Assembly (NCBI RefSeq): GCF_002902945.1
Contig: NZ_CP026102.1
Location: 2,418,001-2,482,000, forward strand
Source of the DNA: Paraburkholderia caribensis
Lineage (GTDB): Bacteria; Pseudomonadota; Gammaproteobacteria; Burkholderiales; Burkholderiaceae
Length of the DNA stretch: 64,000 bases
Reading direction: 5' to 3'
Positions 16,871-26,034 of the stretch are shown here, piece after piece. The translations under genes were made by a program, and so were the position numbers. Within the stretch, counting starts at the first letter, position 1, and every line of letters begins with the position of its first letter. The notes below the pieces were generated by a model. It searched no databases. It had not been told where the DNA came from and saw only the letters and a program-made list of their open reading frames with translations.

Positions 16871-17374
16871 TCAGCCCGGCCGACGAAACTCGTTCTCCAC
16901 CCACGACGCCGCGCTCGCCCTGCTGAGCTTGAAGTTCGGCGCGACCTTCACTTGCGCGAGCTGCTCGCCGAAGGAATCGAACGCGGTGAGCAATGCATAG
17001 GGATCGTCCTCGTCGGGGACGATATCGAGCGTGACTTCGATGGTGGCGTCGCCGGACTCCACCGCCATCCGCTTGTGCAACTGCGCGTGCAGTTGCTGTT
17101 CATGGCGGCGCAGTACTTCCGAAGCCGTCTTCACGAGCGTGTTGAATGCGCCCGTGTCCAGCGGCTTCGGATTCTTCTTGTCGCGGCCCATCGTCCACGG
17201 GCCCACCAGCGCAGGCTCGGCCTCGCCGTCCTTGATCATCTCGACAGCCCAGCCGTCGTCGTCTTCGTTCTTCTTGACCCGCGCGGTCCAGCCGTTGTCG
17301 CGCCACAGACGGTCTTCATGCAGGGCTTCGGATGCGTTGCCAGCGTCGGGTTCGGTGAGAAGCGTATCGGTCAT
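16871..17374 (-). CDS. Conserved hypothetical protein
   Basis: 167 residues, acidic and soluble, with no signal peptide or membrane helix. The middle segment WTARVKKNEDDDGWAVEMIKDGE followed by PWTMGRDKKNPKPLD reads as a small beta-rich domain. The ATG at 17374 is preferred; a longer frame upstream starts in non-conserved sequence. It converges with the HIT gene. I do not recognise the family and propose no function. Confidence 0.7.
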   Translation of the reverse strand: MTDTLLTEPDAGNASEALHEDRLWRDNGWTARVKKNEDDDGWAVEMIKDGEAEPALVGPWTMGRDKKNPKPLDTGAFNTLVKTASEVLRRHEQQLHAQLHKRMAVESGDATIEVTLDIVPDEDDPYALLTAFDSFGEQLAQVKVAPNFKLSRASAASWVENEFRRPG

Positions 17375-17604
17375 TGCAGAGAGGGTTCGGGTTCGTCGGG
17401 CGCCGCAGCGAGCCTGCAGCGCGAAAACCACTATTTTACCCAGGCGCGCCGCCGCAAAATCGGGCGGAGGCACGCCTATAACCAATGGACAAGAAAAGAC
17501 GCCTTATCGTGCGAATATGAAAAAGTTCAATTTAATTCGACATCGATTTACGAAACAATCCATTGACTATTATTCAACGGAACGATTCTGATTTGATAAA
17601 AGGC

Positions 17605-17628
17605 AAAAAAAAGCGGCCCGAAGGCCGC
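17605..17628 (-). terminator. Rho-independent terminator, leftward
   Basis: On the reverse strand, GCGGCC-TTCG-GGCCGC is followed by eight T residues (17612 to 17605), a textbook intrinsic terminator. No protein gene ends just upstream of it on that strand, which suggests that a non-coding transcript ends here. Confidence 0.75.
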
Positions 17629-17790
17629 ATAAAAACAGATGAAAAAGACAACCCTTGGTCAAGGGGTAAGCCGGATTGTATAAGCTGCAACCCGTCCCGG
17701 CGAGCCCGTTGAGTGGAAGAGTACCTTTCCAAAAATCGCACTAATCGAGGCTTGCAAAACCCGATGAAAACGGATTTCAACGGGTTAACC
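17605..17790 (-). ncRNA. Possible small RNA ending at an orphan intrinsic terminator
   Basis: The leftward terminator at 17605-17628 has no leftward coding gene before it; the nearest gene to the right is a rightward porin starting at 18061. The intervening DNA holds a second hairpin on the same strand (CCCCTTGACCAAGGGTTG, about 17652-17670). A transcript of about 100-190 nt starting somewhere in 17720-17800 would explain this. The 5' end is a guess and no known RNA family was recognised. The rest of the 17375-18060 gap is AT-rich promoter-type DNA. Confidence 0.35.
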
Positions 17791-18060
17791 CGTCTGACTT
17801 CCAGCTGTCACCGTCGCGCTGGTGCAACAATGCGACAATTGACAACAGCCCGCCAGGCACCCGCCGAATTCAAAAAATCCTTTAAAACCAAAATACTTAG
17901 CGACGTTAATCCGTCTATTCCGTTTTTCGGAAAGTATTGTTGCGCCAGATGAAAGTAAGCCAGCAAGTATCAGTAATACACTTCGCTCCGGATCGACGGC
18001 ACGCATTACAGCGCGTGTTCCGTATTACGGTCTCCACGCAAAGTCTCGGAGTAATAAAGC

Positions 18061-19215
18061 ATGAAAAAAACCCTTATCGCCGCGGGCATTCTCGGCGCCT
18101 TCGCAGCAACCGCCCACGCGCAAAGCAGCGTTACCCTGTACGGCACGCTGGACGCAGGCCTCATCTACACGAACAACCAGGCTGGCCACAGCAACTGGCA
18201 ACAAGGCAGCGGCTCGGTTTCGGACACGTACTTCGGCCTGCGCGGCAGCGAAGACCTCGGTAATGGTCTGCACGCCATCTTCACGTTGGAAAGCGGCTTC
18301 AACCTGAACAACGGCAGCCTCAAGGAAAACAACACGCTGTTCAACCGTCAGGCGTACGTCGGTCTGCAAAGCAACCAGTACGGCACGGTGACCCTCGGCC
18401 GCCAGTATGACTCCATGGTCGACTACCTCGCGCCGCTGTCGGCAGCGGGCTCGGGCTTCGGTAACAACCTGGCAGGCCACCCGTTCGACAACGACAACCT
18501 CGACAACTCGTTCTCGGTCAAGAACTCGGTCAAGTACGCGAGCCCGAACTTCGCAGGCCTGCAGTTCGGCGGTCTGTATGGCTTCTCGAACGAAGCTAAC
18601 GGCTTCGCGGACAACCGGGCATGGAGCGCGGGCGCTTCGTACAAGAACGGTCCGCTGAACGTCGCAGCCGCTTACCTGCAACTGAACAACTCGGGCAGCA
18701 ACAACACGAACGGCGCGATCTCGGCGGGCGCGGGCGGCGCAGCGCAGCTGGCTGCACAAACGCAACGCACGTACGGCGTCGGCGCGAACTACACGTACGG
18801 CCCGGCAACCGTCGGCCTCGTGTACACGCACTCGCAGCTGGACAACCTGCAGAGCGCGAATGTCGGCGGCACGTTCATCAACGGCATCTCGGGCACGAAC
18901 CTGCACCTGGACAACTATGAAGTCAACGGCCGTTACGCGCTGACGCCGGCGTTGAGCCTGGCAGCTGCCTACACGTTCACGGACGGCAAGGTTTCGGGCT
19001 CGAACGGCGACGGCTCGCCGAAGTGGCACACCGTTTCGCTGCAGGGCGACTACTCGCTGAGCAAGCGCACCGACGTGTACCTGGAAGGCGTGTACCAGCA
19101 CGCTTCGGGCGAACTCGGCAACTTCGGCGCAAACGTCGCAGCGATCAACACGCTGACGCCGTCGTCGACGCAAAACCAGACGGCTGTCGCTGTCGGCCTG
19201 CGTCACCGCTTCTAA
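18061..19215 (+). CDS. Gram-negative porin (OmpC-like trimeric beta-barrel)
   Basis: 384 residues with a signal peptide cleaved after AHA (about residue 20) and the mature start QSSVTLYGTLDAGL typical of burkholderial porins. The glycine- and aromatic-rich alternating strands end in the outer-membrane signal GLRHRF with C-terminal Phe. GGAG lies shortly upstream of the ATG. It stands alone, with a long AT-rich upstream region and a strong terminator downstream. Solute preference is unknown. Confidence 0.93.
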   Translation: MKKTLIAAGILGAFAATAHAQSSVTLYGTLDAGLIYTNNQAGHSNWQQGSGSVSDTYFGLRGSEDLGNGLHAIFTLESGFNLNNGSLKENNTLFNRQAYVGLQSNQYGTVTLGRQYDSMVDYLAPLSAAGSGFGNNLAGHPFDNDNLDNSFSVKNSVKYASPNFAGLQFGGLYGFSNEANGFADNRAWSAGASYKNGPLNVAAAYLQLNNSGSNNTNGAISAGAGGAAQLAAQTQRTYGVGANYTYGPATVGLVYTHSQLDNLQSANVGGTFINGISGTNLHLDNYEVNGRYALTPALSLAAAYTFTDGKVSGSNGDGSPKWHTVSLQGDYSLSKRTDVYLEGVYQHASGELGNFGANVAAINTLTPSSTQNQTAVAVGLRHRF

Positions 19216-19291
19216 GCTGTCTGTCGACGACGCCACAGGCGGCCGGATCGGATGACGATCCGCGCTGGCCGCCCTGGTGGTCCGTCAAAAA

Positions 19292-19326
19292 ACGCGCGCG
19301 TGCAGTCTGACGCGCGCGTTTTTTTA
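19292..19326 (+). terminator. Porin terminator
   Basis: ACGCGCGCG and CGCGCGCGT arms around a 10-nt loop are followed by a run of T. It lies 76 bp after the porin stop. The A-run before the left arm means it may also work leftward. Confidence 0.85.
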
Positions 19327-19489
19327 TGCCCTATGCGCAAGCACGATCCCGCACGCATGCGCCCGACACATTCGTTGACACTTTTCTTTCGGTTTACTAA
19401 TGATTTGATTCTGACTGTCGTTAAATGCTTAAACGCGCCAGCCATTTCTGACAGAACGAGCGCGACTCAAGTACGAAATCGGAGAGCAT

Positions 19490-19912
19490 ATGACGACGAC
19501 AATCAGACACGCGAGCGTGCTCGCGCTGTTGCTGGCGGCCAGTTCGGCCGCGCATGCGGGACTCGATTGCAGCGGCTCGCGCGGCGGCTGGCGAGTGCAG
19601 TCCTCGGATAGCTGGACAGGCGGCGACAAACTCACGCACTTCGCCGTCTCGGCGCCATTCGGGGCACTGGGCGCCTACCTCGCGCGCGACACGCAACACC
19701 CCGTCGTCTACGGAACGCTGATCGGCACCGTGCCGGGCCTCGCCAAAGAAGTGTTCGACGGCACCTGCCGCACCGACGGCTTCTCCTACAAGGACCTTGC
19801 GGCCGACGCGCTCGGCGCGCTGGCGGGCGCGGCGCTGGCGCACTGGGCGATCATGTACCAGCGCACGGCGCGCGGCACGACGCTCGGGCTCGCGTACAGG
19901 AATCGCTTCTAG
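19490..19912 (+). CDS. YfiM-like (DUF2279-type) periplasmic protein
   Basis: 140 residues with a signal peptide (cleavage after AHA near residue 23). The mature part has the pattern DKLTHFAVSAPFGALGAYLA, then GLAKEVFDG and GFSYKDLAADALGALAGA, i.e. the D-K-x2-HF ... KE ... G-FS-KDL-x2-D order of the YfiM family. Two mature Cys residues flank the first part. Family members are uncharacterised envelope proteins. The gene stands alone behind the porin terminator. Confidence 0.65.
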   Translation: MTTTIRHASVLALLLAASSAAHAGLDCSGSRGGWRVQSSDSWTGGDKLTHFAVSAPFGALGAYLARDTQHPVVYGTLIGTVPGLAKEVFDGTCRTDGFSYKDLAADALGALAGAALAHWAIMYQRTARGTTLGLAYRNRF

Positions 19913-20137
19913 ACAATGCGCGGCGCGATCCGCTTCGAATTAATTTCTAACACGATGCGGCATGCGCATTCCGCTTGCGTCGGTATACTCCGGCCAAAGC
20001 CGTTTTTGCAGTCGTTGACATTTCATTCGACGTCGATTCGCCGGATGAGCGCAGCGGCGCGAGCGGCTTCGTCGCGAAGCCTTGCGCTTCGCTTGCGCCC
20101 ACGCACCCCGCAGCACGGAGACGCCGACGACACAATC

Positions 20138-20476
20138 ATGAAACGACTCATCCTACTTGCCCCCATCGCCCTTCTCGCCGCGTGTGGCTCGTCGCACGGC
20201 CCCGACGCCGGCGCGTCTGGCCAACCGATGGTCTATGCATCGTCGGCGCGGCCCGCGTCGGACATCGCGCGCTGCCTCGACAGCCGTCTGTCGCGCGTGC
20301 ACGTCTCGAAGAACAACGGCGTGACCGATCTGACCGTCGGCTCATCGTCGAACGGTTCGTACTTCATCACGCTGACGCCTTCGAACGGCGGCTCCGTCAT
20401 CAAGGTCATACGCGGTTCGGGCGACGATCCGCCCGAAGAGGAAATGCGCTTTGCGATTGCGCGTTGCACGACCTGA
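20138..20476 (+). CDS. Putative lipoprotein
   Basis: 112 residues. A short signal peptide ends in the lipobox LLAAC, so Cys16 should be lipidated. The mature part is Ser/Gly-rich at first, then a small domain with DIARCLDSRL and IARCTT whose two Cys may pair. No family recognised. The ATG at 20138 opens the signal peptide. A terminator follows 37 bp after the stop. Confidence 0.7.
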   Translation: MKRLILLAPIALLAACGSSHGPDAGASGQPMVYASSARPASDIARCLDSRLSRVHVSKNNGVTDLTVGSSSNGSYFITLTPSNGGSVIKVIRGSGDDPPEEEMRFAIARCTT

Positions 20477-20513
20477 TGTGTAAGTCTTCGTAACGGCACG
20501 ACCTGTTGTCATG

Positions 20514-20541
20514 GCCCGCGCATGTCGCGGGCTATTTTTTT
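20514..20541 (+). terminator. Intrinsic terminator after the lipoprotein gene
   Basis: GCCCGCG-CATGT-CGCGGGC is followed by TATTTTTTT. It separates the lipoprotein gene from the next membrane-protein gene. Confidence 0.85.
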
Positions 20542-20605
20542 GCATGGGCTTCTGCAAGAATGGCCGCCCGCGTTTCACCGCGACCTTCATCGTCGCGCGA
20601 CTTCA

Positions 20606-21115
20606 ATGGCATCGAGCAAGGCACATCACGCGACAGGCTGGGCGGCCGGCGTCATCGCGGCGGCACTGGCCACACATCATGGATGGCAAGGTCCTTTTCA
20701 TGTATGGGCGTGGCTTGCGTTCGTGGCGGGCGTCGCGGGCGCGACTGCGCCGGACTGGCTGGAAGTGGCATGGTGGTCGCGCCGCAAGCGTCTGTGGATC
20801 ACGCATCGCACGGCAACGCATTGGGGACTCGGCTGGCTCGCGGCGCTGTTCTTCTCATGGCAGGCGATGACACATCATCCCGTGGCAGCTGTCGCGTTTG
20901 GCTTTGCATGCGGCGGCGTGATGCATCTGCTGGCCGACTGGCCGAATCCGCTTGGCGTGCCGTGGATTCTCGGGCGTCACTCACTGAAACTCTGGAACAG
21001 CGGGCATTGCGATCTGATCGTCGTCGCCGCGTCCTGGGTAGGCGCGTGGTTTGTCGTCTCGCATATCTGGATGCCGGGCGCAGCGCCATTGACGTTCTTA
21101 AGACAACTGCTCTAG
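20606..21115 (+). CDS. YdjM-like (DUF457) membrane-bound metal-dependent hydrolase family protein
   Basis: 169 residues with about four membrane helices. It shows the conserved order KAHHATGWAAG, TAPDWLE, HRTATHWGLGWL and HLLADWPNPLG; the HRxxTH and HLxxDxxxPxG elements define the family. The ATG at 20606 starts just before the first His pair; the open frame upstream runs through the terminator at 20514 and is not used. Members are annotated as inner-membrane metal-dependent hydrolases without a known substrate. Confidence 0.75.
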   Translation: MASSKAHHATGWAAGVIAAALATHHGWQGPFHVWAWLAFVAGVAGATAPDWLEVAWWSRRKRLWITHRTATHWGLGWLAALFFSWQAMTHHPVAAVAFGFACGGVMHLLADWPNPLGVPWILGRHSLKLWNSGHCDLIVVAASWVGAWFVVSHIWMPGAAPLTFLRQLL

Positions 21116-21304
21116 CCATCCGATCCGCAACGGCCCACTCATCAGAAGCAGGTCCGTTAGCTCATCGCCAGCGTGTCGGCAGGCGTGCAGCAGGTCCGTA
21201 TAATGGCGGCCCGCGACGGCAACGCACTCGACGCCTGCCGCCCTTGCCTATCCCAAATTCAAAACGCCTGCTCAAGACAGGTCGACGCCTGAGAGGAAAG
21301 CCGC

Positions 21305-22894
21305 GTGGAAGATCTTTTCCAATCCGTGAACGCATTCTTTGCCTTCATTGCACCCATCTCGGATTTCCTCTGGGACTTTCCCACCAACTTCAAAGCCTGG
21401 TCGCAGATTCCCGTGCTCGGGCAATTCCCGTTCGCGATTCTCTTGCTGGTCGGCGTCGGCATCCACTTCTCGATCCGCACGCGCTTCATCCAGACGATGA
21501 ACGTCGGCAGGATCGTGCGGATCATGCTGCGCCGGCAGTCGTCGAATACGGGCGTCAGCGCGCTCGCGTCGTTCATGCTCGGCCTGGCGATGCGCGCGGG
21601 ACCGGGCAACATTGTCGGCATCACGGGGGCGATTTCCGTCGGCGGGCCGGGCGCGTTGTTCTGGATGTGGGTCGCCGCATTCTTCGGCATGGCGACGGCC
21701 TTCATGGAATCCACGCTCGCGCAGCTTTTCAAGGAAAGAAAGCACGACGAGTTCGTCGGCGGGCTGCCGTTCTATGGGCGGCGCATACTCGGCGACCGGC
21801 GCATCGTCGGCACGTTTTTGTCGCTGGTGTTCATCGTGTATGCGCTGTTCAACGTGCCGCCGCAAACCTTCAACGTCTTCACCGCGATCGGCACGATCGC
21901 CGACACCGTCTCGGGCACGCACCTCGCGCGCCAGTCGACGGTGTACTACGCGATCGCAGCATGCCTGATCGTCGCGTGCTCGTTCATCATCATGGGCGGC
22001 ATTCGCCGCGTGACCGCGTACACCGACGTGCTCGTGCCCATCAAGGCCGCGCTGTTCTGCCTGATGTCGCTAGTGATCATCGCGATCAACCTGCCGCTGA
22101 TTCCGTACTTCTTTCACGAGGTGATCGTCGGCGCATTCGCGCCGCATGCGCTGTTCGGCGGTGTGATCGGCACGGCGCTCGCGCAGGGCGTCAAGCGCGG
22201 GCTGATGTCGAACGAAGCGGGCCAAGGCACGATCACGATGGCGGCCGCGATTGCCGATAACGATCACCCCTGCGAACAGGGTTTCGTGCAAAGTCTCGGC
22301 GTGTTTTTCGACACGATGGTCATCTGCACGATGACGGGCTTCATCGTCGTGATGGCGCATGTGTGGACGGGCAGCGTCGATGGGCAGGCGTGGGAATCCG
22401 TGCGCGCGTCGAAGATCACGGTCTATCTGGCTTCCGTGCAGACGCTCGTGCCCGCGTCGGTCGCGCAGGCCGTCAGGATCGTGATGTGCGTCTGCTATGG
22501 CCTGTTCGCCTTTACCACACTGCTCGGGATGATTTCGTTCGCGGAGATTACGGCGAATTTCATATCGCGCAGCCGCGCTTTCATCACGGGCATTCGTGTC
22601 GTGGGCTCGCTGGTGTTCGTGCCGCTCGGCGCGCTGACCGTGCTGGCGGGACTCGAACTGCCCAACCTCTGGGCGCTGTCCGATCTGATGAACATCGTGA
22701 TGGTGCTGCTCAACGTGCCGATCGTGCTGGTCGGGCAACGCCTCGTCTACAAGGCGCTCGCACACTATCGCGCGACGCGCGGCGGCCCGTTCGTGTCGGA
22801 ACAGATCGGCGTACGCACTGAATACTGGACGGCCGATCAACGCAACGGCGCTCGCCAGCAAGCGGATACGCAAAAGGAACGCGTCGGCAGCTAG
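21305..22894 (+). CDS. Sodium:alanine symporter (AGCS) family protein
   Basis: 529 residues with about 10-11 helices. Diagnostic segments are MRAGPGNIVGITGAI, FWMWVAAFFGMATAFMES and GVKRGLMSNEAGQGT, all typical of AGCS carriers that take up alanine or glycine with Na+. The GTG start at 21305 follows GAGAGGAAAG at a good distance. The C-terminal 50 residues are hydrophilic. I looked for a glycine riboswitch upstream and did not find one. Confidence 0.88.
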   Translation: MEDLFQSVNAFFAFIAPISDFLWDFPTNFKAWSQIPVLGQFPFAILLLVGVGIHFSIRTRFIQTMNVGRIVRIMLRRQSSNTGVSALASFMLGLAMRAGPGNIVGITGAISVGGPGALFWMWVAAFFGMATAFMESTLAQLFKERKHDEFVGGLPFYGRRILGDRRIVGTFLSLVFIVYALFNVPPQTFNVFTAIGTIADTVSGTHLARQSTVYYAIAACLIVACSFIIMGGIRRVTAYTDVLVPIKAALFCLMSLVIIAINLPLIPYFFHEVIVGAFAPHALFGGVIGTALAQGVKRGLMSNEAGQGTITMAAAIADNDHPCEQGFVQSLGVFFDTMVICTMTGFIVVMAHVWTGSVDGQAWESVRASKITVYLASVQTLVPASVAQAVRIVMCVCYGLFAFTTLLGMISFAEITANFISRSRAFITGIRVVGSLVFVPLGALTVLAGLELPNLWALSDLMNIVMVLLNVPIVLVGQRLVYKALAHYRATRGGPFVSEQIGVRTEYWTADQRNGARQQADTQKERVGS

Positions 22895-22907
22895 CAGGCC
22901 GCGACGT

Positions 22908-24080
22908 TCACACGACGTTTTTCTCGACGATCGGCCGGTTTTCCAGCACGCGCGCAAAACCGAGCGAAGAAAGATCGAGCGTCGTATAGCGGCCGTGCAG
23001 CACGAGCTCGCTGACACCGCGTCCCGTCGCGGGTCCTTGCTGCAATCCGTGACCGCTGAACCCGTTGGCAAAGATGCAATTGTCGACGTCCGGGTGATGA
23101 CCAATGATCGCGTTTTGATCCAGCACGTTGTACTCGTAGTAGCCGGACCAGCAATGCTCGACGCGCAGCGCCTCGAATTGCGGCACGCGATGCGCGAGCG
23201 TCGGCCAGATCACGTCGTCGAACAATGCGTGATCGACTTCGTCGAGCGGCAGGTCGTCGGGATCGTTGTCGGGCGACGGCGACGTGCCGCAGATATACGA
23301 CGTGCCCTCGGGACGAAAGTACACGCCCGTCGGATCGATCAGCAACGGAGCCTGTTCGAGGCTGGCCGGCGAACTGACGTTGAAGATGCTGCGGCGTCGC
23401 GCGAACACGGGCAGCTCGATACCCGCCATCGACGCCACGCGCCGCGCCCACGCGCCCGCCGCATTCACGACGACATCGCAAGGAAACGTCTCGCCGCGTG
23501 AAGTCACGACACGCGTCACGCGCCGCCCTTCGCGTTGCAGCGCCGTCACGTCATCGGCGACATAGCGCGCGCCGAGCGCCTGTGCTTTCTTGCGCAACGC
23601 CTGCACGAGCCCGTAGCCGTCGAACCAGCCCTCGCCCGTCTCACCGAATGCGCCCGCACTCAGGTCGCCGGTGTTGAGCCACGGAAAGCGCGCGGCCAAT
23701 CCCGTCTTGTCGAGCAACGTGATGTCGGCGCCGAGGCGCTGTTGCAGCGCGTGATTTTCGCGCAGTGTCGCTTCGCCCGAAGGCGTCGCGAGAAACAGGT
23801 AACCGCCTTCGTGCAGGTCGATGGAAGGCTTTGCGCCGTCGATCTCCAGGCGCTCGCCAATGGTCCGCAGAAACTCGATGCCGAACAGCGACATCTGGAT
23901 GGAGAGCGGCGTGGAGAACTGCTGGCGGATCGACGCCGCCGACAACGCCGAGGACGAGCGCGCATAGGTCGGATCGCGCTCGATCACGGTGACGCTGACC
24001 GTCGGGTCCGACAGACGCAAGAAATACGCGATCGAACTGCCGATCACGCCTCCACCGACAACGACGACTTTCGAACTCAC
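22908..24080 (-). CDS. FAD-dependent D-amino-acid oxidase-fold oxidoreductase
   Basis: 390 residues of the DAO family. The dinucleotide motif VVVGGGVIGSSIAYFL is at the N-terminus, VVNAAGAWA lies midway, and GFSGHGLQQGPATGR near the C-terminus binds FAD. It lies 129 bp downstream of an ALDH7-type dehydrogenase on the same strand. In pseudomonads an FAD oxidase (AmaA, L-pipecolate oxidase) is paired with the aldehyde dehydrogenase AmaB, so pipecolate or another cyclic imino acid is a plausible substrate. Sarcosine-like or D-amino-acid substrates remain possible. Confidence 0.75.
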   Translation of the reverse strand: MSSKVVVVGGGVIGSSIAYFLRLSDPTVSVTVIERDPTYARSSSALSAASIRQQFSTPLSIQMSLFGIEFLRTIGERLEIDGAKPSIDLHEGGYLFLATPSGEATLRENHALQQRLGADITLLDKTGLAARFPWLNTGDLSAGAFGETGEGWFDGYGLVQALRKKAQALGARYVADDVTALQREGRRVTRVVTSRGETFPCDVVVNAAGAWARRVASMAGIELPVFARRRSIFNVSSPASLEQAPLLIDPTGVYFRPEGTSYICGTSPSPDNDPDDLPLDEVDHALFDDVIWPTLAHRVPQFEALRVEHCWSGYYEYNVLDQNAIIGHHPDVDNCIFANGFSGHGLQQGPATGRGVSELVLHGRYTTLDLSSLGFARVLENRPIVEKNVV

Positions 24081-24209
24081 AGGCCACTCCAGACGAAGCG
24101 GGTCGGCGGGCAGCGGATGCCCGCGACAGGTTGGACAAGTTCAGCAGTTTGATCGAAGCAAGCGCGGCGCGTCACTGACTGCAAAGCCCGAGCACGCCGC
24201 ACCGAAGCA

Positions 24210-25709
24210 TCAGCCGATATTGAAGTCGATGCCTTGCGCCAGCGGCAGCGCCGACGAATAGTTGACGGTGTTCGTCGCGCGCCGCATGTACGCCTTCCAC
24301 GCATCCGAGCCGGACTCGCGACCGCCGCCCGTTTCCTTCTCGCCACCGAACGCGCCGCCAATCTCAGCGCCGCTCGGCCCGATGTTGACGTTCGCGATGC
24401 CGCAATCACTGCCCGAATCCGACGTGAAGCGCTCGGCTTCGCGCAGGTCGGTGGTGAACACGCACGACGACAGGCCATGATGCGCCGCGTTGTTCGCCGC
24501 GATGGCGTCGTTGAAATCCGAGTAACGCAGCACGTAGAGAATCGGCGCGAAGGTCTCCTTCAGTACGACGGCCGTTTGCGACGGCATTTCGACGAGTGCA
24601 GGACGTACGTAGTAACCGCCTTCGTAGCCCTTCACTTCGACGCGTTCGCCGCCGAACACCTTGCCGCCTTCGGCCGCCGCCTGTTGCAGCGCTTCCTGCA
24701 TGCGCGCGAACGATTGCTTGTCGATCAGCGGCCCCATCAGCGTGCCCTTTTCGAGCGGATTGCCGATCGGCACCTTTGCATAGAGTTGCTTCAGACGCTC
24801 GACCGTTTGCTCGTACACGCTGTCATGCACGAACAGGCGCCGCAGCGACGTGCAGCGCTGCCCGGCCGTGCCGACCGCCGAGAACAGGATGCCGCGCAGC
24901 GCCAGTTCCTGGTCAGCCGTTTGCGCGACGATGCCCGCATTGTTGCCGCCGAGTTCGAGCAGCGACCGGCCGAAGCGCTTGGCCACTTCGACGCCGACCG
25001 TGCGGCCCATTTCCGTGCTCCCCGTCGCGCTGACGATCGACGCACGCGGGTCAGCGACCAGCTTCGCACCGACCTCGCGTCCGCCGTTGACGACAGCCGT
25101 AAGGCCTGCCGGCGCGTCGCCGAATTCCTTCAGTGCCTCGTTGAGAATCTGGTTGACGGCGAGCGCCGTCAGCGGCGTTTTCTCCGATGGCTTCCAGACC
25201 ACGGCGTTGCCGCACACGAGCGCGAGCGCCGCATTCCACGACCACACGGCCGCCGGGAAATTGAACGCCGAGATCACGACGCAGGTGCCCATGGGGTGCC
25301 ACGATTCGGCCATCCGGTGGCCGGGGCGCTCTGAAGCGATCGTGAGGCCGTACAGCTGGCGCGACAGGCCGACCGCGAAGTCGCAGATGTCGATCATTTC
25401 CTGCACTTCGCCGAGGCCTTCCTGCAGGATCTTGCCCGTCTCCAGTGTGATGATGCTGCCGAGCGCCTGCTTCTTCTCGCGCAGACGCTGGCCAAGCAGG
25501 CGCACGAGTTCGCCGCGGCGCGGCGCGGGCACGTTGCGCCATTGCTCGAATGCCTGCTTCGCGTTGGCCAGCACCGTATCGACCTGCTCCGCCGACTGGC
25601 TGGTCACGCGGCCAATGAGTTCGCCCGTGATGGGCGAATGGACGGCGATGTCGCCCGCTTGCGCTGCGTCTGCAATGCCGAGATCGGCAAGGATGCTCGA
25701 TGCGTTCAT
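24210..25709 (-). CDS. amaB: Aldehyde dehydrogenase, ALDH7/aminoadipate-semialdehyde type (AmaB-like)
   Basis: 499 residues. The catalytic Cys is in GTAGQRCTSLRR, the general-base Glu in LLELGGNNAG, and the NAD-binding GSTEMGR is intact. The GQRCTSLRR context and the FNFPAAVWSWN segment are typical of ALDH7 (2-aminoadipate semialdehyde / piperideine-6-carboxylate) dehydrogenases. It probably oxidises the semialdehyde made after the neighbouring FAD enzyme. The start at 25709 gives the family length; an upstream frame start is not conserved. It is divergent from the XRE-cupin regulator. Confidence 0.82.
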   Translation of the reverse strand: MNASSILADLGIADAAQAGDIAVHSPITGELIGRVTSQSAEQVDTVLANAKQAFEQWRNVPAPRRGELVRLLGQRLREKKQALGSIITLETGKILQEGLGEVQEMIDICDFAVGLSRQLYGLTIASERPGHRMAESWHPMGTCVVISAFNFPAAVWSWNAALALVCGNAVVWKPSEKTPLTALAVNQILNEALKEFGDAPAGLTAVVNGGREVGAKLVADPRASIVSATGSTEMGRTVGVEVAKRFGRSLLELGGNNAGIVAQTADQELALRGILFSAVGTAGQRCTSLRRLFVHDSVYEQTVERLKQLYAKVPIGNPLEKGTLMGPLIDKQSFARMQEALQQAAAEGGKVFGGERVEVKGYEGGYYVRPALVEMPSQTAVVLKETFAPILYVLRYSDFNDAIAANNAAHHGLSSCVFTTDLREAERFTSDSGSDCGIANVNIGPSGAEIGGAFGGEKETGGGRESGSDAWKAYMRRATNTVNYSSALPLAQGIDFNIG

Positions 25710-26034
25710 CTGGATTCCCGTGATTTCCGATACGAAACAAAAGTAAGTTCGGAAACTATACACGCCGTCTTTTATGGCGACAAGCGGCGGTGCGACATGA
25801 ACTTGCGCGAAGCGGTGATACGTCAGAACGAGGGAAAAATGAGGGTTTTCCCGAGTTTGTGAGCGTGGTGCTTTTCAGCGTGAGGCATCATCATGCACAC
25901 TCTGCGGGTGCGTTTCAGATCGGAAATCCGCTTGCGTCGCTGACTCGCCGCGCCGGCCGTCCGGCAGTCCGCGGACAGGCCGATGTTATGATCGGAAACA
26001 CTGAAAGCATCATGCTGCATAGTCATTTACGCCC
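25710..26034. promoter_or_regulatory. Divergent intergenic region between the amaB-like gene and its likely regulator
   Basis: 325 bp between opposite-facing genes, which should contain both promoters and the regulator's binding sites. I found no palindrome or terminator strong enough to mark separately. Confidence 0.4.

Noticed and set aside
21120..21304. Glycine riboswitch before the AGCS symporter
   Set aside because: The conserved aptamer blocks and the GGAGAG / GACAGAG elements were not found; only a Shine-Dalgarno is clear.
20506..22260. A 584-codon open frame on the plus strand
   Set aside because: It crosses the lipoprotein terminator, the DUF457 gene and part of the AGCS transporter in another frame; Arg-rich shadow composition.
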